Origin: an uncultured Actinomycetes bacterium
Lineage (GTDB): Bacteria > Actinomycetota > Actinomycetes > Nanopelagicales > Nanopelagicaceae
Length of the DNA: 19,489 nucleotides
Assembly (NCBI GenBank): GCA_903867285.1
Contig: CAIPQX010000018.1
Span: 1 to 19,489, forward strand
Reading direction: 5' to 3'
This document shows positions 1 to 6,740 of this stretch, in pieces (position 1 is the first letter of the stretch; each line of letters opens with the position of its first letter). Both the position numbers and the translations under genes were made by a program. The notes beneath the pieces are model-generated. The model worked only from the letters and a program-made list of their open reading frames with translations. It did no database searches and was not told the DNA's origin.

Positions 1-93
1 AAAGACGATTGCAGGGATGAGCCAGGTTCGCCGCGCTCGCTGGGAGTTGCCGTAACGCTGGTGGAGATAGTCATCACTCGCGGCCTCGTCCAT
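1..93 (-). CDS. DUF4307 family membrane protein (N-terminal fragment)
   Basis: The minus strand from the ATG at 93 is open to the window edge for 31 codons, so only the N-terminus is present. It reads MDEAASDDYLHQRYGNSQRA and continues with RRTWLIPAIVF, entering a membrane helix at the edge. An acidic start, then RYG, a basic cluster and a hydrophobic stretch are typical of the actinobacterial DUF4307 family, whose function is unknown. In mycobacteria, from memory, a DUF4307 gene lies divergently beside mca (mycothiol S-conjugate amidase); here the divergent neighbour is instead a small membrane ORF at 135. A -10-like hexamer (101-106 on this strand) ends 7 nt before the ATG, which suggests a leaderless mRNA. 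The family call rests on a short segment and is moderately sure. Confidence 0.6.
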   Translation of the reverse strand, partial: MDEAASDDYLHQRYGNSQRARRTWLIPAIVF

Positions 94-100
94 ACAGGTA

Positions 101-106
101 AGCATA
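101..106 (-). promoter_or_regulatory. -10 hexamer for the DUF4307 gene (leaderless)
   Basis: On the minus strand TATGCT fits the TANNNT pattern and is followed by 7 nt and the ATG at 93. No convincing -35 element is seen. Confidence 0.35.
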
Positions 107-122
107 GGTCAGAAGTTCGTAG

Positions 123-128
123 GATAAT
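123..128 (+). promoter_or_regulatory. -10 hexamer for the SURF1/uppS-like operon (leaderless)
   Basis: GATAAT (5 of 6 to TATAAT) ends 6 nt before the ATG at 135, so transcription would begin at or next to the start codon. No clear -35 element. It is divergent to the DUF4307 promoter, the two hexamers lying only 16 nt apart. Confidence 0.4.
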
Positions 129-134
129 CGGGGC

Positions 135-275
135 ATGAATGACAACACAGATATCAACACTGGGCTCGCCGCCTCGCTCGTCATGATCGTTCTTACCGTG
201 GCTGTCGTCTTTCTCCTCATTAGTTTCTATCGTCGGTATAAGCGCGCAGCAAAACCCACCGATGAACAAGAGTAA
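135..275 (+). CDS. small single-pass membrane protein (46 aa)
   Basis: This 46-codon ORF starts at the ATG at 135 and ends at TAA 273-275, overlapping the following SURF1-like gene by 14 nt. The protein has a short polar N-terminus (MNDNTDINTG), one hydrophobic helix at about residues 11-31, and a positively charged tail (FYRRYKRAAK) ending in acidic residues. The positive-inside rule puts the C-terminus in the cytoplasm. There is no Shine-Dalgarno sequence, but GATAAT 6 nt upstream fits leaderless expression. In Mycobacterium a small protein gene (Rv1083) follows mca at the equivalent locus, and this may be its counterpart; that is an inference from gene order, not similarity. Function is unknown. 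Confidence 0.6.
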   Translation: MNDNTDINTGLAASLVMIVLTVAVVFLLISFYRRYKRAAKPTDEQE

Positions 276-984
276 TTTTCTCAAAGTTATTTCCACCATT
301 TTGGCGGTACTTCTAGGCAGCGGGGTCTTCTTTGAACTCGGCCTCTGGCAATTGCATCGTGCGCAATCCACCTCTCGGCTAGGAAAGGTAATCCCCAGCG
401 CGGTTCCAGTCGCTCTCACCTCAGTAGATGTCGCAGGAAAAAATATTTACACCGCCGCTATCAATCGCATCGTCACCTTTAAGGGACGCTACGTCGAAAA
501 TTATGTAGCGCCGACGCAATCGGTATCGGGCCTGGGATATAAAGATCTCACCGTTGGTCTCTTCTTAATCTCGAAGAATCGGGCGCTCTTGGTGGTTCGC
601 GGGCTTAACGATGGTTCCTTTACATTTAACGATCAGACGCTCTCGGTTGTCGGTCGGCTCTACCCACGCCAATACGAAGATCATGGCTACAACTCCGCAA
701 AATCACTCGGCCGAATCGATCCCGCACTCATCGCGGGAACTGGTGGCTACAGCCTCTTCGATGGTTATGTAATTGCCACCACCGAGGTCGACCCAAGCGG
801 CAAGGTAATACCAGGAACTCGGGTTCCAGCGCCAGTACTTCAACAGTCAATTTCGGGTTTCTATTGGCAGCATATTTCCTATGTAGTCATCTGGTGGTTC
901 ATGGCTCTTCTCGTCCTGGCTGCCCCTTTCATTTCAAGGCGGAGCACCAAACTCCATGAAATCGCCGATAAGGTGGGGGTATGA
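262..984 (+). CDS. SURF1-like membrane protein
   Basis: The 240-residue protein has the SURF1 layout: a TM helix near residues 8-25, an extracytoplasmic domain of about 170 residues, and a second TM helix near 204-223. The family signature after the first helix is visible as LGLWQLHRA (27-34), matching the usual GxWQxxR pattern. LLVVRGLNDG lies where the family has a conserved VNRGW-like segment, and HISYVVIWW before the last helix matches the conserved HxxYAxQW motif. SURF1 proteins help assemble haem-copper cytochrome c oxidase, probably in haem a delivery. The start at 262 lies inside the upstream small ORF and its end overlaps the DUF3817 start by 4 nt (ATGA), so it is translationally coupled on both sides. 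The family is fairly certain; the oxidase-assembly role is inferred. Confidence 0.85.
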   Translation: MNKSNFLKVISTILAVLLGSGVFFELGLWQLHRAQSTSRLGKVIPSAVPVALTSVDVAGKNIYTAAINRIVTFKGRYVENYVAPTQSVSGLGYKDLTVGLFLISKNRALLVVRGLNDGSFTFNDQTLSVVGRLYPRQYEDHGYNSAKSLGRIDPALIAGTGGYSLFDGYVIATTEVDPSGKVIPGTRVPAPVLQQSISGFYWQHISYVVIWWFMALLVLAAPFISRRSTKLHEIADKVGV

Positions 985-1301
985 AAAAGGGTCTAGAAGG
1001 TGCACTTCAGCGCTATCGCATCATGGCTGTTTGGTCGGGCTGCATGTCCTTACTTCTTTGGTTCATTGAAGTGCCCGAAAATCACATACTTCATCACTAC
1101 TCAGGCGCCCAAGTTAAGTGGGCTTGGATCGCGGTAGTTCACGGCTTCACCTACCCAATTTATGTAATTGCAGCCTTCAATTACTCGCTCAAATCCCGTA
1201 AGAGTTTTCCTGGAACCATCGCATTCATCTTGGCAGGAACCTTGCCCGTCGCCTCGTTCATCGCAGAGCGCAAAGCGATGAGTGATTTTAAAAAGAAATG
1301 A
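981..1301 (+). CDS. DUF3817 domain integral membrane protein
   Basis: The 106-residue protein contains about three hydrophobic helices (near 17-29, 46-66 and 77-93). The opening LQRYRIMAVWSG, the WAWIAVVHGFTYPIYV segment and the end FIAERK match the DUF3817 family (YdzA-like), small actinobacterial and bacillar membrane proteins of unknown biochemical function. The gene overlaps the SURF1-like gene by ATGA at 981-984 and the cis-prenyltransferase by ATGA at 1298-1301, so the three form a coupled operon. DUF3817 next to SURF1 is a pairing I recall from other actinobacteria, hinting at a respiratory or envelope role, but this is inference. Confidence 0.85.
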   Translation: MKKGLEGALQRYRIMAVWSGCMSLLLWFIEVPENHILHHYSGAQVKWAWIAVVHGFTYPIYVIAAFNYSLKSRKSFPGTIAFILAGTLPVASFIAERKAMSDFKKK

Positions 1302-2080
1302 CTAACCCAATAAAGCGCGCCGTAAAGGCGATGCTTTATCCGCTCTACGAACGCCGATTATTACGCCAACTTGATTTCACCCAGACTCCACGCCACGTCG
1401 GAGTCATTCTGGATGGAAATCGTCGATGGGCTAAATCCAATTTCGAGGCAAATCCCAACGCGGGTCATCACGCTGGCGCCAATAAAATAATCGAACTTCT
1501 CACCTGGTGCGAAGAGGCAGATGTTTCGATTATCACCTTGTGGTTGTTATCAACGGATAATTTAAATCGTGACCCCGAGGAGCTCGATGCGCTATTGAAG
1601 ATCATCGCGACGGCAGTTGACCATCTCGACGAACTGGGGCGGTGGGAGATCAAACCGCTCGGTGCTCTGGATTTATTGCCGGAGTGGTTGCGCCTAAAAT
1701 TGCGCGATGTCGAAGCAAGAAGCAAAGGCCGGACCAAGACCGTAGTCAACGTCGCAATTGGTTATGGAGGGCGCCATGAAATTGTCGACGCGGTGCGAGA
1801 ATTTATACAGGATGAAATCGCAGAGGGAAAGAGCAGTGAGCAGATTGCAGAACTTCTCTCGATAGATGAAGTGAGCAAGCACCTTTACACCGCCGGAATG
1901 CCAGACCCCGATTTGGTTATCAGAACTTCGGGAGAGCAGCGCCTTTCGGGGTTTTTACTCTGGCAATCGGCCCACTCTGAGTTCTATTTCTGTGAGGCTT
2001 ACTGGCCCGATTTTAGAAGAGTGGATTTCCTCCGTGCCTTGCGTGCCTATGCCCAGCGCCACCGCCGTTTTGGGCGGTAA
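1298..2080 (+). CDS. uppS: isoprenyl transferase (cis-prenyl / Z-farnesyl or undecaprenyl diphosphate synthase)
   Basis: The protein condenses isopentenyl diphosphate with an allylic diphosphate in the Z configuration, feeding the polyprenyl phosphate carriers used in cell-wall synthesis. It is 260 residues, normal for the family. Signatures: HVGVILDGNRRWAK (33-46) with the catalytic Asp39 and the RRW block, GHHAGA (57-62), LWLLSTDNLNRDPEEL (81-96), and the C-terminal VIRTSGEQRLSGFLLWQ with the substrate-binding Arg, followed by SEFYF. Actinobacteria often carry two such enzymes, a short-chain Z-farnesyl synthase (Rv1086 type) and a long-chain one. The location near DUF4307 and PhoH2 genes resembles the Rv1086 locus, but chain length cannot be told from this sequence alone. 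The start overlaps DUF3817 by 4 nt. Confidence 0.93.
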   Translation: MTNPIKRAVKAMLYPLYERRLLRQLDFTQTPRHVGVILDGNRRWAKSNFEANPNAGHHAGANKIIELLTWCEEADVSIITLWLLSTDNLNRDPEELDALLKIIATAVDHLDELGRWEIKPLGALDLLPEWLRLKLRDVEARSKGRTKTVVNVAIGYGGRHEIVDAVREFIQDEIAEGKSSEQIAELLSIDEVSKHLYTAGMPDPDLVIRTSGEQRLSGFLLWQSAHSEFYFCEAYWPDFRRVDFLRALRAYAQRHRRFGR

Positions 2081-2127
2081 TAGTTAGCCCGAACCGGCTC
2101 CGTAAATTAACCTTTTGCTCCCGCGTG

Positions 2128-2156
2128 TCGCCGACCCCCGAAGGCTGGCGAGTTTT
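2128..2156 (+). terminator. weak candidate terminator after the uppS operon
   Basis: TCGCC at 2128-2132 pairs with GGCGA at 2147-2151, with two further G-C pairs inside after a 2-base mismatch and a loop of about 6 nt; a short T-run (2153-2156) follows. The stem is imperfect and the T-run short, so this is only a candidate. The rest of 2081-2242 shows no clear promoter for the PhoH gene. Confidence 0.3.
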
Positions 2157-2242
2157 ACTTTATGAGGCATAAGTTCTATTTGTCTCTGGATGGATAGAAG
2201 CCGACCGAGAACTCTTACATACACGGAAAGCGCGAGGACCTC

Positions 2243-3565
2243 TTGGCAAAGAGCCAAAATAAAGGGCGCAGGACGTATGTTTTGGACACCAGTGTTCTGC
2301 TGGCAGATCCCGCCGCGCTCGCCCGTTTTGCCGAGCACGAAGTAATTATTCCGATCGTCGTCATCGGAGAACTTGAGACCAAGCGCGATCACCCTGAGTT
2401 GGGCTACTTTGCCCGCGCCGCCCTGCGGACCCTAGATGACCTACGAATTAGCCACGGCCGCCTCGACCAGGCAATAACGATCAACGACCTGGGCGGAACC
2501 ATCAAGGTCGAACTCAACCACTCCGACCCCACCTCGCTACCAGCTGGGTTCTTGCGAGATGGCTCCAATGACTCCCGCATATTGGCGATCGCCCGAAATT
2601 TGATGGCTGAGAGTCGTGAGGTCGTTCTCGTTACTAAAGATCTCCCTCTTCGCGTAAAGGCTTCATCTGTCGGCGTTGAATCAGAGGAGTACCGTCATGA
2701 GTTGGCGTCGACTTCGGGTTGGACCGGCATGGTTGAAGCGAGCGTCGGGGGTTCAGTCATCGATGCTCTCTATGAAAATGAACGCACCTCACATGAGTTG
2801 GCCAGAGAACATCCATGTCATACCGGGATCGTCTTGCATTCCGAAAAGGGGAGCGCTCTAGCCCGGGTTACTCCCGATAAACACCTTCAACTTGTTCGCG
2901 GCGATCGCTCTGCCTTTGGTCTTCATGGTCGCTCCGCAGAACAGCGGGTAGCTCTTGACCTCCTTCTCGACAATGAAATTGGAATCGTCTCCCTGGGCGG
3001 ACGGGCTGGAACCGGAAAGTCGGCACTCGCTCTCTGTGCCGGACTCGATGCGGTTCTGGAAAGACGCCACCACAAGAAAGTTGTGATCTTCCGCCCGCTC
3101 TATGCCGTAGGGGGACAAGAGTTGGGGTACTTGCCAGGCAGTGAGGGCGAGAAGATGTCGCCTTGGGCACAGGCTGTCTTCGATACTTTAGGAGCTTTGG
3201 TGAGCCAGACCGTTATCGATGAGATTGTTGACCGCGGACTGATCGAAGTTTTGCCATTGACCCACATCAGAGGTCGTTCTCTCCACGACTCCTTCGTCAT
3301 TGTCGATGAGGCGCAGTCCCTGGAGCGAGGGGTTTTACTTACAGTCCTCTCTCGAATCGGCCAAGGCTCTCGAGTAATCCTCACCCACGACATCGCCCAG
3401 CGCGACAACCTTCGAGTGGGGCGCCATGATGGCGTCGTCGCCGTCGTCGAGTCGCTCAAGGGCCATCCGCTCTTTGCCCACGTCACCTTGACTCGCTCCG
3501 AGCGATCGCCGATCGCCGCTCTGGTCACGGAGATGCTGGAAGAGCCAATTAACTTCCTTGCCTAA
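2243..3565 (+). CDS. PIN domain-PhoH family ATPase/ribonuclease (PhoH2 type)
   Basis: This is a two-domain protein of 440 residues. The N-terminal PIN nuclease domain (about 11-140) shows the acidic residues expected for metal binding: Asp15 in YVLDTSVLL, Glu43, Asp110 and Asp133. The C-terminal PhoH domain (about 230-435) has a Walker A motif GRAGTGKS at 253-260 and a Walker B motif FVIVDEAQ at 351-358. PhoH2 proteins couple ATP-dependent unwinding to sequence-specific RNA cleavage, so a role in cytoplasmic RNA turnover is likely. The TTG start at 2243 is supported by GAGGA at 2234-2238 and by the PIN domain beginning soon after; no better upstream start is evident. It is the usual length and appears intact. 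Confidence 0.92.
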   Translation: MAKSQNKGRRTYVLDTSVLLADPAALARFAEHEVIIPIVVIGELETKRDHPELGYFARAALRTLDDLRISHGRLDQAITINDLGGTIKVELNHSDPTSLPAGFLRDGSNDSRILAIARNLMAESREVVLVTKDLPLRVKASSVGVESEEYRHELASTSGWTGMVEASVGGSVIDALYENERTSHELAREHPCHTGIVLHSEKGSALARVTPDKHLQLVRGDRSAFGLHGRSAEQRVALDLLLDNEIGIVSLGGRAGTGKSALALCAGLDAVLERRHHKKVVIFRPLYAVGGQELGYLPGSEGEKMSPWAQAVFDTLGALVSQTVIDEIVDRGLIEVLPLTHIRGRSLHDSFVIVDEAQSLERGVLLTVLSRIGQGSRVILTHDIAQRDNLRVGRHDGVVAVVESLKGHPLFAHVTLTRSERSPIAALVTEMLEEPINFLA

Positions 3566-3787
3566 TCACCCTCCGTTCACCCCAAATTTACCTTGAGTGG
3601 ACATTTCGGACATAAGGGGTTCTATACGGGCTGACCTGCACCTTTAAAAAGCCAGTTTTTTGTGAATTTAAAGTTTTTCCCCACCCATGCGGGTTTAGAT
3701 TTGCCTCGCTCCCTCTCCTCTGTAACTCTCTAGCCTTGTCAGCCATTAATTGGCGGAGGAATTGATAAGAGTGAAGGAGGTAGAGCC
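3566..3787 (+). promoter_or_regulatory. long leader region upstream of the transglycosylase-like gene
   Basis: This gap of 222 nt is the longest in the window. TGGACA (3598-3603, 5 of 6 to TTGACA) followed after 19 nt by TATACG (3623-3628) is a possible promoter with a long spacer. It overlaps a direct repeat, GGACAT at 3599-3604 and 3608-3613. GGCT at about 3630 and AAAAAGCC near 3645 followed by six T could end PhoH transcription weakly. A small CCC/GGG hairpin lies near 3682-3695. AAGGAGG at about 3774-3780 is a strong ribosome binding site for the GTG at 3788. I looked for a c-di-AMP (ydaO) riboswitch, common ahead of actinobacterial wall-lytic genes, and did not see one. Confidence 0.35.
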
Positions 3788-4366
3788 GTGATTAAGTCAT
3801 TGAGAAAACCCGTCGTAGTCATGGCGGCTGCCCTCGTCGTCACCCTTCTCGCCTCTGTCAACACCACCTTTGCTGAAGTGAACTTCGCGCAGACGGTTGT
3901 CATCCCAGATGCACCAGTGGCCACTTCGATTATGGTCGATCCGACGATCGCGCTCAGTCAGAACTTTGGAGCCATCAGCCTGGGCTCGGGAAGTTCGGTC
4001 GATGCCGGTGAGATGGCACTCGTCTCTTTGGCGGCCCGTCAGGTCCAACTGGCCAAAACCCCGGACGGAGCTCGAACCGTCGCTGCCCAGTTAGTGGCGA
4101 CAACCTACAAATGGAATGCCAAGCAAATGTCCTGCCTCGACACACTCTGGACAGGCGAGAGCCATTGGAACTTCAAGGCCCACAATTATTCCAGCGGAGC
4201 TACGGGAATTGCCCAGGCGCTGCCGGCCAACAAGATGGATGTGATTGCTACCGATTGGCGGACCAATCCGGTAACCCAGCTCAAGTGGGGCCTGCGGTAT
4301 ATCAAGATTCGCTATGGAACTCCCTGCAAGGCCTTGGCTAAAACTCGCTGGAGTGGCTATTACTAA
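3788..4366 (+). CDS. secreted lytic transglycosylase-like (SLT fold) protein
   Basis: The 192-residue protein has a signal peptide: basic MIKSLRKP, a hydrophobic core at 9-22, and a likely cleavage after TFA (27-29). Residues 30-105 are low-complexity and probably a linker. The C-terminal domain from about 106 has the lysozyme-like signatures: Glu124 in WTGESHWN as the likely catalytic acid, then NYSSGATGIAQALP (133-146) and KWGLRYIKIRYGTPC (166-180). Cys116 and Cys180 may form a disulfide. It matches small actinobacterial SLT or aggregation-promoting-factor C-terminal domains that cleave peptidoglycan glycan strands. The GTG start is chosen because AAGGAGG precedes it by about 7 nt and the signal peptide follows at once. 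Enzyme activity is inferred from the motif. Confidence 0.85.
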   Translation: MIKSLRKPVVVMAAALVVTLLASVNTTFAEVNFAQTVVIPDAPVATSIMVDPTIALSQNFGAISLGSGSSVDAGEMALVSLAARQVQLAKTPDGARTVAAQLVATTYKWNAKQMSCLDTLWTGESHWNFKAHNYSSGATGIAQALPANKMDVIATDWRTNPVTQLKWGLRYIKIRYGTPCKALAKTRWSGYY

Positions 4367-4493
4367 TAGCTCCTGATCAAGCCCGAGGAGCAGCCGCAAT
4401 TTCCTTGTCAGCCTAGAACCTTGTAACCTTAGCCCGCTGGTTCACGGGATTTCCGACCCAGTAAGCCCAATCCTTTCCTAAGAGGTAATTCAG

Positions 4494-4712
4494 ATGAAGC
4501 CAGAGATCCACCCAAATTACATTGAGACAACCGTTACCTGTGGTTGTGGCCAGGTCTTCACGACCCATTCAACGAAGAGCTCAGGCTCTATCTACGTTGA
4601 AGTATGTTCCGCCTGCCATCCTTTTTACACCGGAAAACAGCGCATCCTCGATACTGGTGGCCGCGTAGCTGCCTTCGAAAAGCGTTTCGGCAAAGCAACA
4701 GAAACCAAGTAG
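4494..4712 (+). CDS. rpmE: 50S ribosomal protein L31 (zinc-binding, C+ type)
   Basis: The 72-residue protein is the size of bacterial L31. It opens MKPEIHPNY and carries four cysteines: Cys16 and Cys18 in TCGCGQ, Cys38 and Cys41 in VCSACHPFYTGKQR. These form the zinc site of the C+ paralogue, as opposed to zinc-free C- forms used under zinc limitation. L31 sits at the central protuberance and bridges the subunits. TAAGAGG a few nt upstream acts as ribosome binding site. In most actinobacteria rpmE follows rho; here it follows a secreted hydrolase gene instead, with prfA and prmC downstream as usual. A strong terminator follows the stop codon, so rpmE can be transcribed alone. Confidence 0.97.
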   Translation: MKPEIHPNYIETTVTCGCGQVFTTHSTKSSGSIYVEVCSACHPFYTGKQRILDTGGRVAAFEKRFGKATETK

Positions 4713-4723
4713 CTTTTTTCAAG

Positions 4724-4768
4724 AGACCGCCGCTCACCCTAACTTGGGTGGGCGCGGTCTTTTTATTT
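4724..4768 (+). terminator. intrinsic terminator after rpmE
   Basis: AGACCGC at 4724-4730 pairs with GCGGTCT at 4754-4760. After one bulged C the stem continues through GCTCACCC against GGGTGGGC, closing a loop of about 6 nt. A T-rich tail TTTTATTTTA follows. This is the strongest terminator in the window and separates rpmE from prfA. Confidence 0.9.
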
Positions 4769-4802
4769 TATCCAGCGCTATCTTTTCCAGAGGGGAGTTC
4801 CC

Positions 4803-5894
4803 ATGAGTCAGCCACATGACAAATTTGGCAATGTCCATGATCTTCTCGATGAGTATGTCGAACTGGAGAAAGAGCTTGCCGATCCATCTATTCACAGCGA
4901 TCAAGGCAAGGCGCGCCGACTCGGAAAACGCTACGCCGAATTGGGACCAGTAATCGCCGGGTATCGGGCTTGGAATAACGCCACGGACGACCTCGCCGCG
5001 GGCCGCGAGATGGCTGCCGAGGATCCAGATTTCGCCGCTGAGATTCCAGCGCTAGAAAGCGCGCTCGCCGAGAGCGAATCCAAACTGGAAGAGTTACTTC
5101 TGCCACGCGACCCTAATGACGATCGCGATGTCATCATGGAGATTAAAGCTGGAGTCGGTGGGGATGAATCTGCCCTCTTTGCCGGTGACCTACTGCGGAT
5201 GTACCAGCGCTATGCCGAACGCCAGGGTTGGAAGACTGAAATCATCGACACCACTAATTCTGAAATGGGTGGGTATAAAGATGTATCGATGGCGATTAAA
5301 TCCAAGGGCGTGGGCGAACCGGGGAAAACCCCTTATGCCAAATTAAAATTTGAAGGTGGGGTCCATCGCGTTCAGCGCGTTCCAGAGACTGAATCCCAAG
5401 GTCGAATCCATACCTCTGCAGCGGGGGTCTTGATTCTCGCCGAGGCCGATGAGGTCGATGTTGAAATTAGGCAGCAGGACCTTCGTATCGATGTCTTTCG
5501 TTCTTCGGGCCCCGGCGGGCAATCGGTGAATACCACCGACTCTGCCGTTCGAATTACCCATATTCCTACGGGAATTGTCGTTTCCTGCCAGAACGAGAAA
5601 TCTCAACTGCAAAACAAGGAGTCAGCGCTCCGTATTTTGCGCGCACGCATGTTGGCTGCAGCCCAAGAAGAGGCAGATCGGATTGCATCTGTTGCACGTA
5701 ACTCTCAAGTGCGTTCGGTAGATCGCAGCGAGAGAATCCGCACCTACAATTTTCCGGAAAATCGCCTGAGCGATCATCGCGTTAACTTCAAGGCCAATAA
5801 TTTGGATGCGGTTTTGAACGGTGAACTCGACGATGTTATAGCGGCTCTGCTCGAGGCCGATAAGGCAGCGAAGCTCGCCTCCGGGGATCATTAA
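4803..5894 (+). CDS. prfA: peptide chain release factor 1
   Basis: RF1 recognises UAA and UAG stop codons and triggers hydrolysis of peptidyl-tRNA. The 363-residue protein is full length. It has the N-terminal helical domain, AGVGGDESALFAGDLLRMY (116-134), the codon-recognition PxT tripeptide as Pro-Glu-Thr at 194-196 in HRVQRVPETESQGRIHTS, and the catalytic GGQ at 238-240 in SSGPGGQSVNTTDSAVR. The PxT motif identifies it as RF1 rather than RF2, which carries SPF. GAGGGGAG just before the ATG is a strong ribosome binding site. prmC begins 6 nt after the stop; its product methylates the GGQ glutamine, so the pair is functionally linked. Confidence 0.97.
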   Translation: MSQPHDKFGNVHDLLDEYVELEKELADPSIHSDQGKARRLGKRYAELGPVIAGYRAWNNATDDLAAGREMAAEDPDFAAEIPALESALAESESKLEELLLPRDPNDDRDVIMEIKAGVGGDESALFAGDLLRMYQRYAERQGWKTEIIDTTNSEMGGYKDVSMAIKSKGVGEPGKTPYAKLKFEGGVHRVQRVPETESQGRIHTSAAGVLILAEADEVDVEIRQQDLRIDVFRSSGPGGQSVNTTDSAVRITHIPTGIVVSCQNEKSQLQNKESALRILRARMLAAAQEEADRIASVARNSQVRSVDRSERIRTYNFPENRLSDHRVNFKANNLDAVLNGELDDVIAALLEADKAAKLASGDH

Positions 5895-5900
5895 TTTCCC

Positions 5901-6740
5901 ATGGCCAAAGATTTGCTCCGTCAAACGAGAGATTACTTTAAGGCGCAAGGAATTCCCGAGATAGATGCTTCGATCCTCTTAGAACATCTCCTCACATGCA
6001 GACGGAGCGAACTCCAACTCAAGGTGCTGCGCATGACTAATGAAGAGGTGAATGAACTCGATAGAGATTTGCGCCGCCTGGTTCTGCGCAGACAAAATGG
6101 TGAACCGGTCCAATACATCACGGGCACCGCGCCATTTAGATATTTGGAGTATCAGGTAGGTCCCGGCGTTTTAATTCCCAGGCCCGAGACCGAGTCACTC
6201 GTTGCCCTCGTTCTTGCAGAAATTCAAGAGCACCCACCAACCCAGAAGTTGAGCGTTATTGATTTAGGTTCGGGGAGTGGATGTGTTGCAATTTCTCTGG
6301 CATCTGAATCTGCTGACCTGAGCGTTACCGCCGTAGAGAATTCGGCTGACGCTCTTTCGTGGCTCCAGAAAAATGTGGCCACTCTCGCCCCGCAGGTTCG
6401 CATAGTCGAAGCGAGCGTTGTAACCGCGTGCAAGGGGGAATTGTTCGATGTAGTGGTATCCAATCCACCTTACGTTCCCAATGCGCAAGAGCTGCCTGTC
6501 GAAGTACGTAAAGAGCCAGCGGTTGCCCTCTTTGGAGGCGATGCGCAGGGAATGGCCACCCCGGCACTATTCATCAGCGCCGCCACGCGACTTCTCAAGC
6601 CCGGCGGATTTTTTGCGATGGAACATGATCAAGCGCAGGGGGCGGCGGTCGCAAACCTCTTAGGGTTTGAGTACGAAGAGATTAAATTAGTGAATGATCT
6701 AACGGGAAGACCGCGATTTACTGTTGCTAAAAAGCGCTAG
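5901..6740 (+). CDS. prmC: peptide chain release factor N5-glutamine methyltransferase
   Basis: PrmC methylates the GGQ glutamine of RF1 and RF2 with S-adenosylmethionine. The 279-residue protein shows the family order: a small N-terminal helical substrate-binding domain (1-75), then LIPRPETESLV (91-101), the SAM-binding loop DLGSGSGCVAISLA (121-134), and the catalytic NPPY at 188-191 in VVVSNPPYVP. The ATG lies 6 nt after the prfA stop, giving one operon. The stop codon overlaps the stop of the convergent cfa gene within the palindrome GCGCTAGCGC. tsaC (Sua5), often next in actinobacteria, is not found here. Confidence 0.95.
   Translation: MAKDLLRQTRDYFKAQGIPEIDASILLEHLLTCRRSELQLKVLRMTNEEVNELDRDLRRLVLRRQNGEPVQYITGTAPFRYLEYQVGPGVLIPRPETESLVALVLAEIQEHPPTQKLSVIDLGSGSGCVAISLASESADLSVTAVENSADALSWLQKNVATLAPQVRIVEASVVTACKGELFDVVVSNPPYVPNAQELPVEVRKEPAVALFGGDAQGMATPALFISAATRLLKPGGFFAMEHDQAQGAAVANLLGFEYEEIKLVNDLTGRPRFTVAKKR

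Noticed and set aside
3566..3787. c-di-AMP (ydaO) riboswitch ahead of the SLT gene
   Set aside because: None of the conserved core segments of that riboswitch could be recognised.
3762..3791. Nine-codon TTG ORF overlapping the SLT GTG start
   Set aside because: Its GGAGGA is only 1 nt from the TTG, too close to work, and the SLT gene has its own excellent AAGGAGG site.
4369..4391. GCTCCT / AGGAGC hairpin after the SLT gene as terminator
   Set aside because: Only 6 bp with an 11-nt loop and no T-run follows, so it is not counted as a terminator.
5467..5550. RF2 instead of RF1
   Set aside because: The protein has PxT (Pro-Glu-Thr) at the recognition loop and no SPF, and lies beside prmC and rpmE, as RF1 does.
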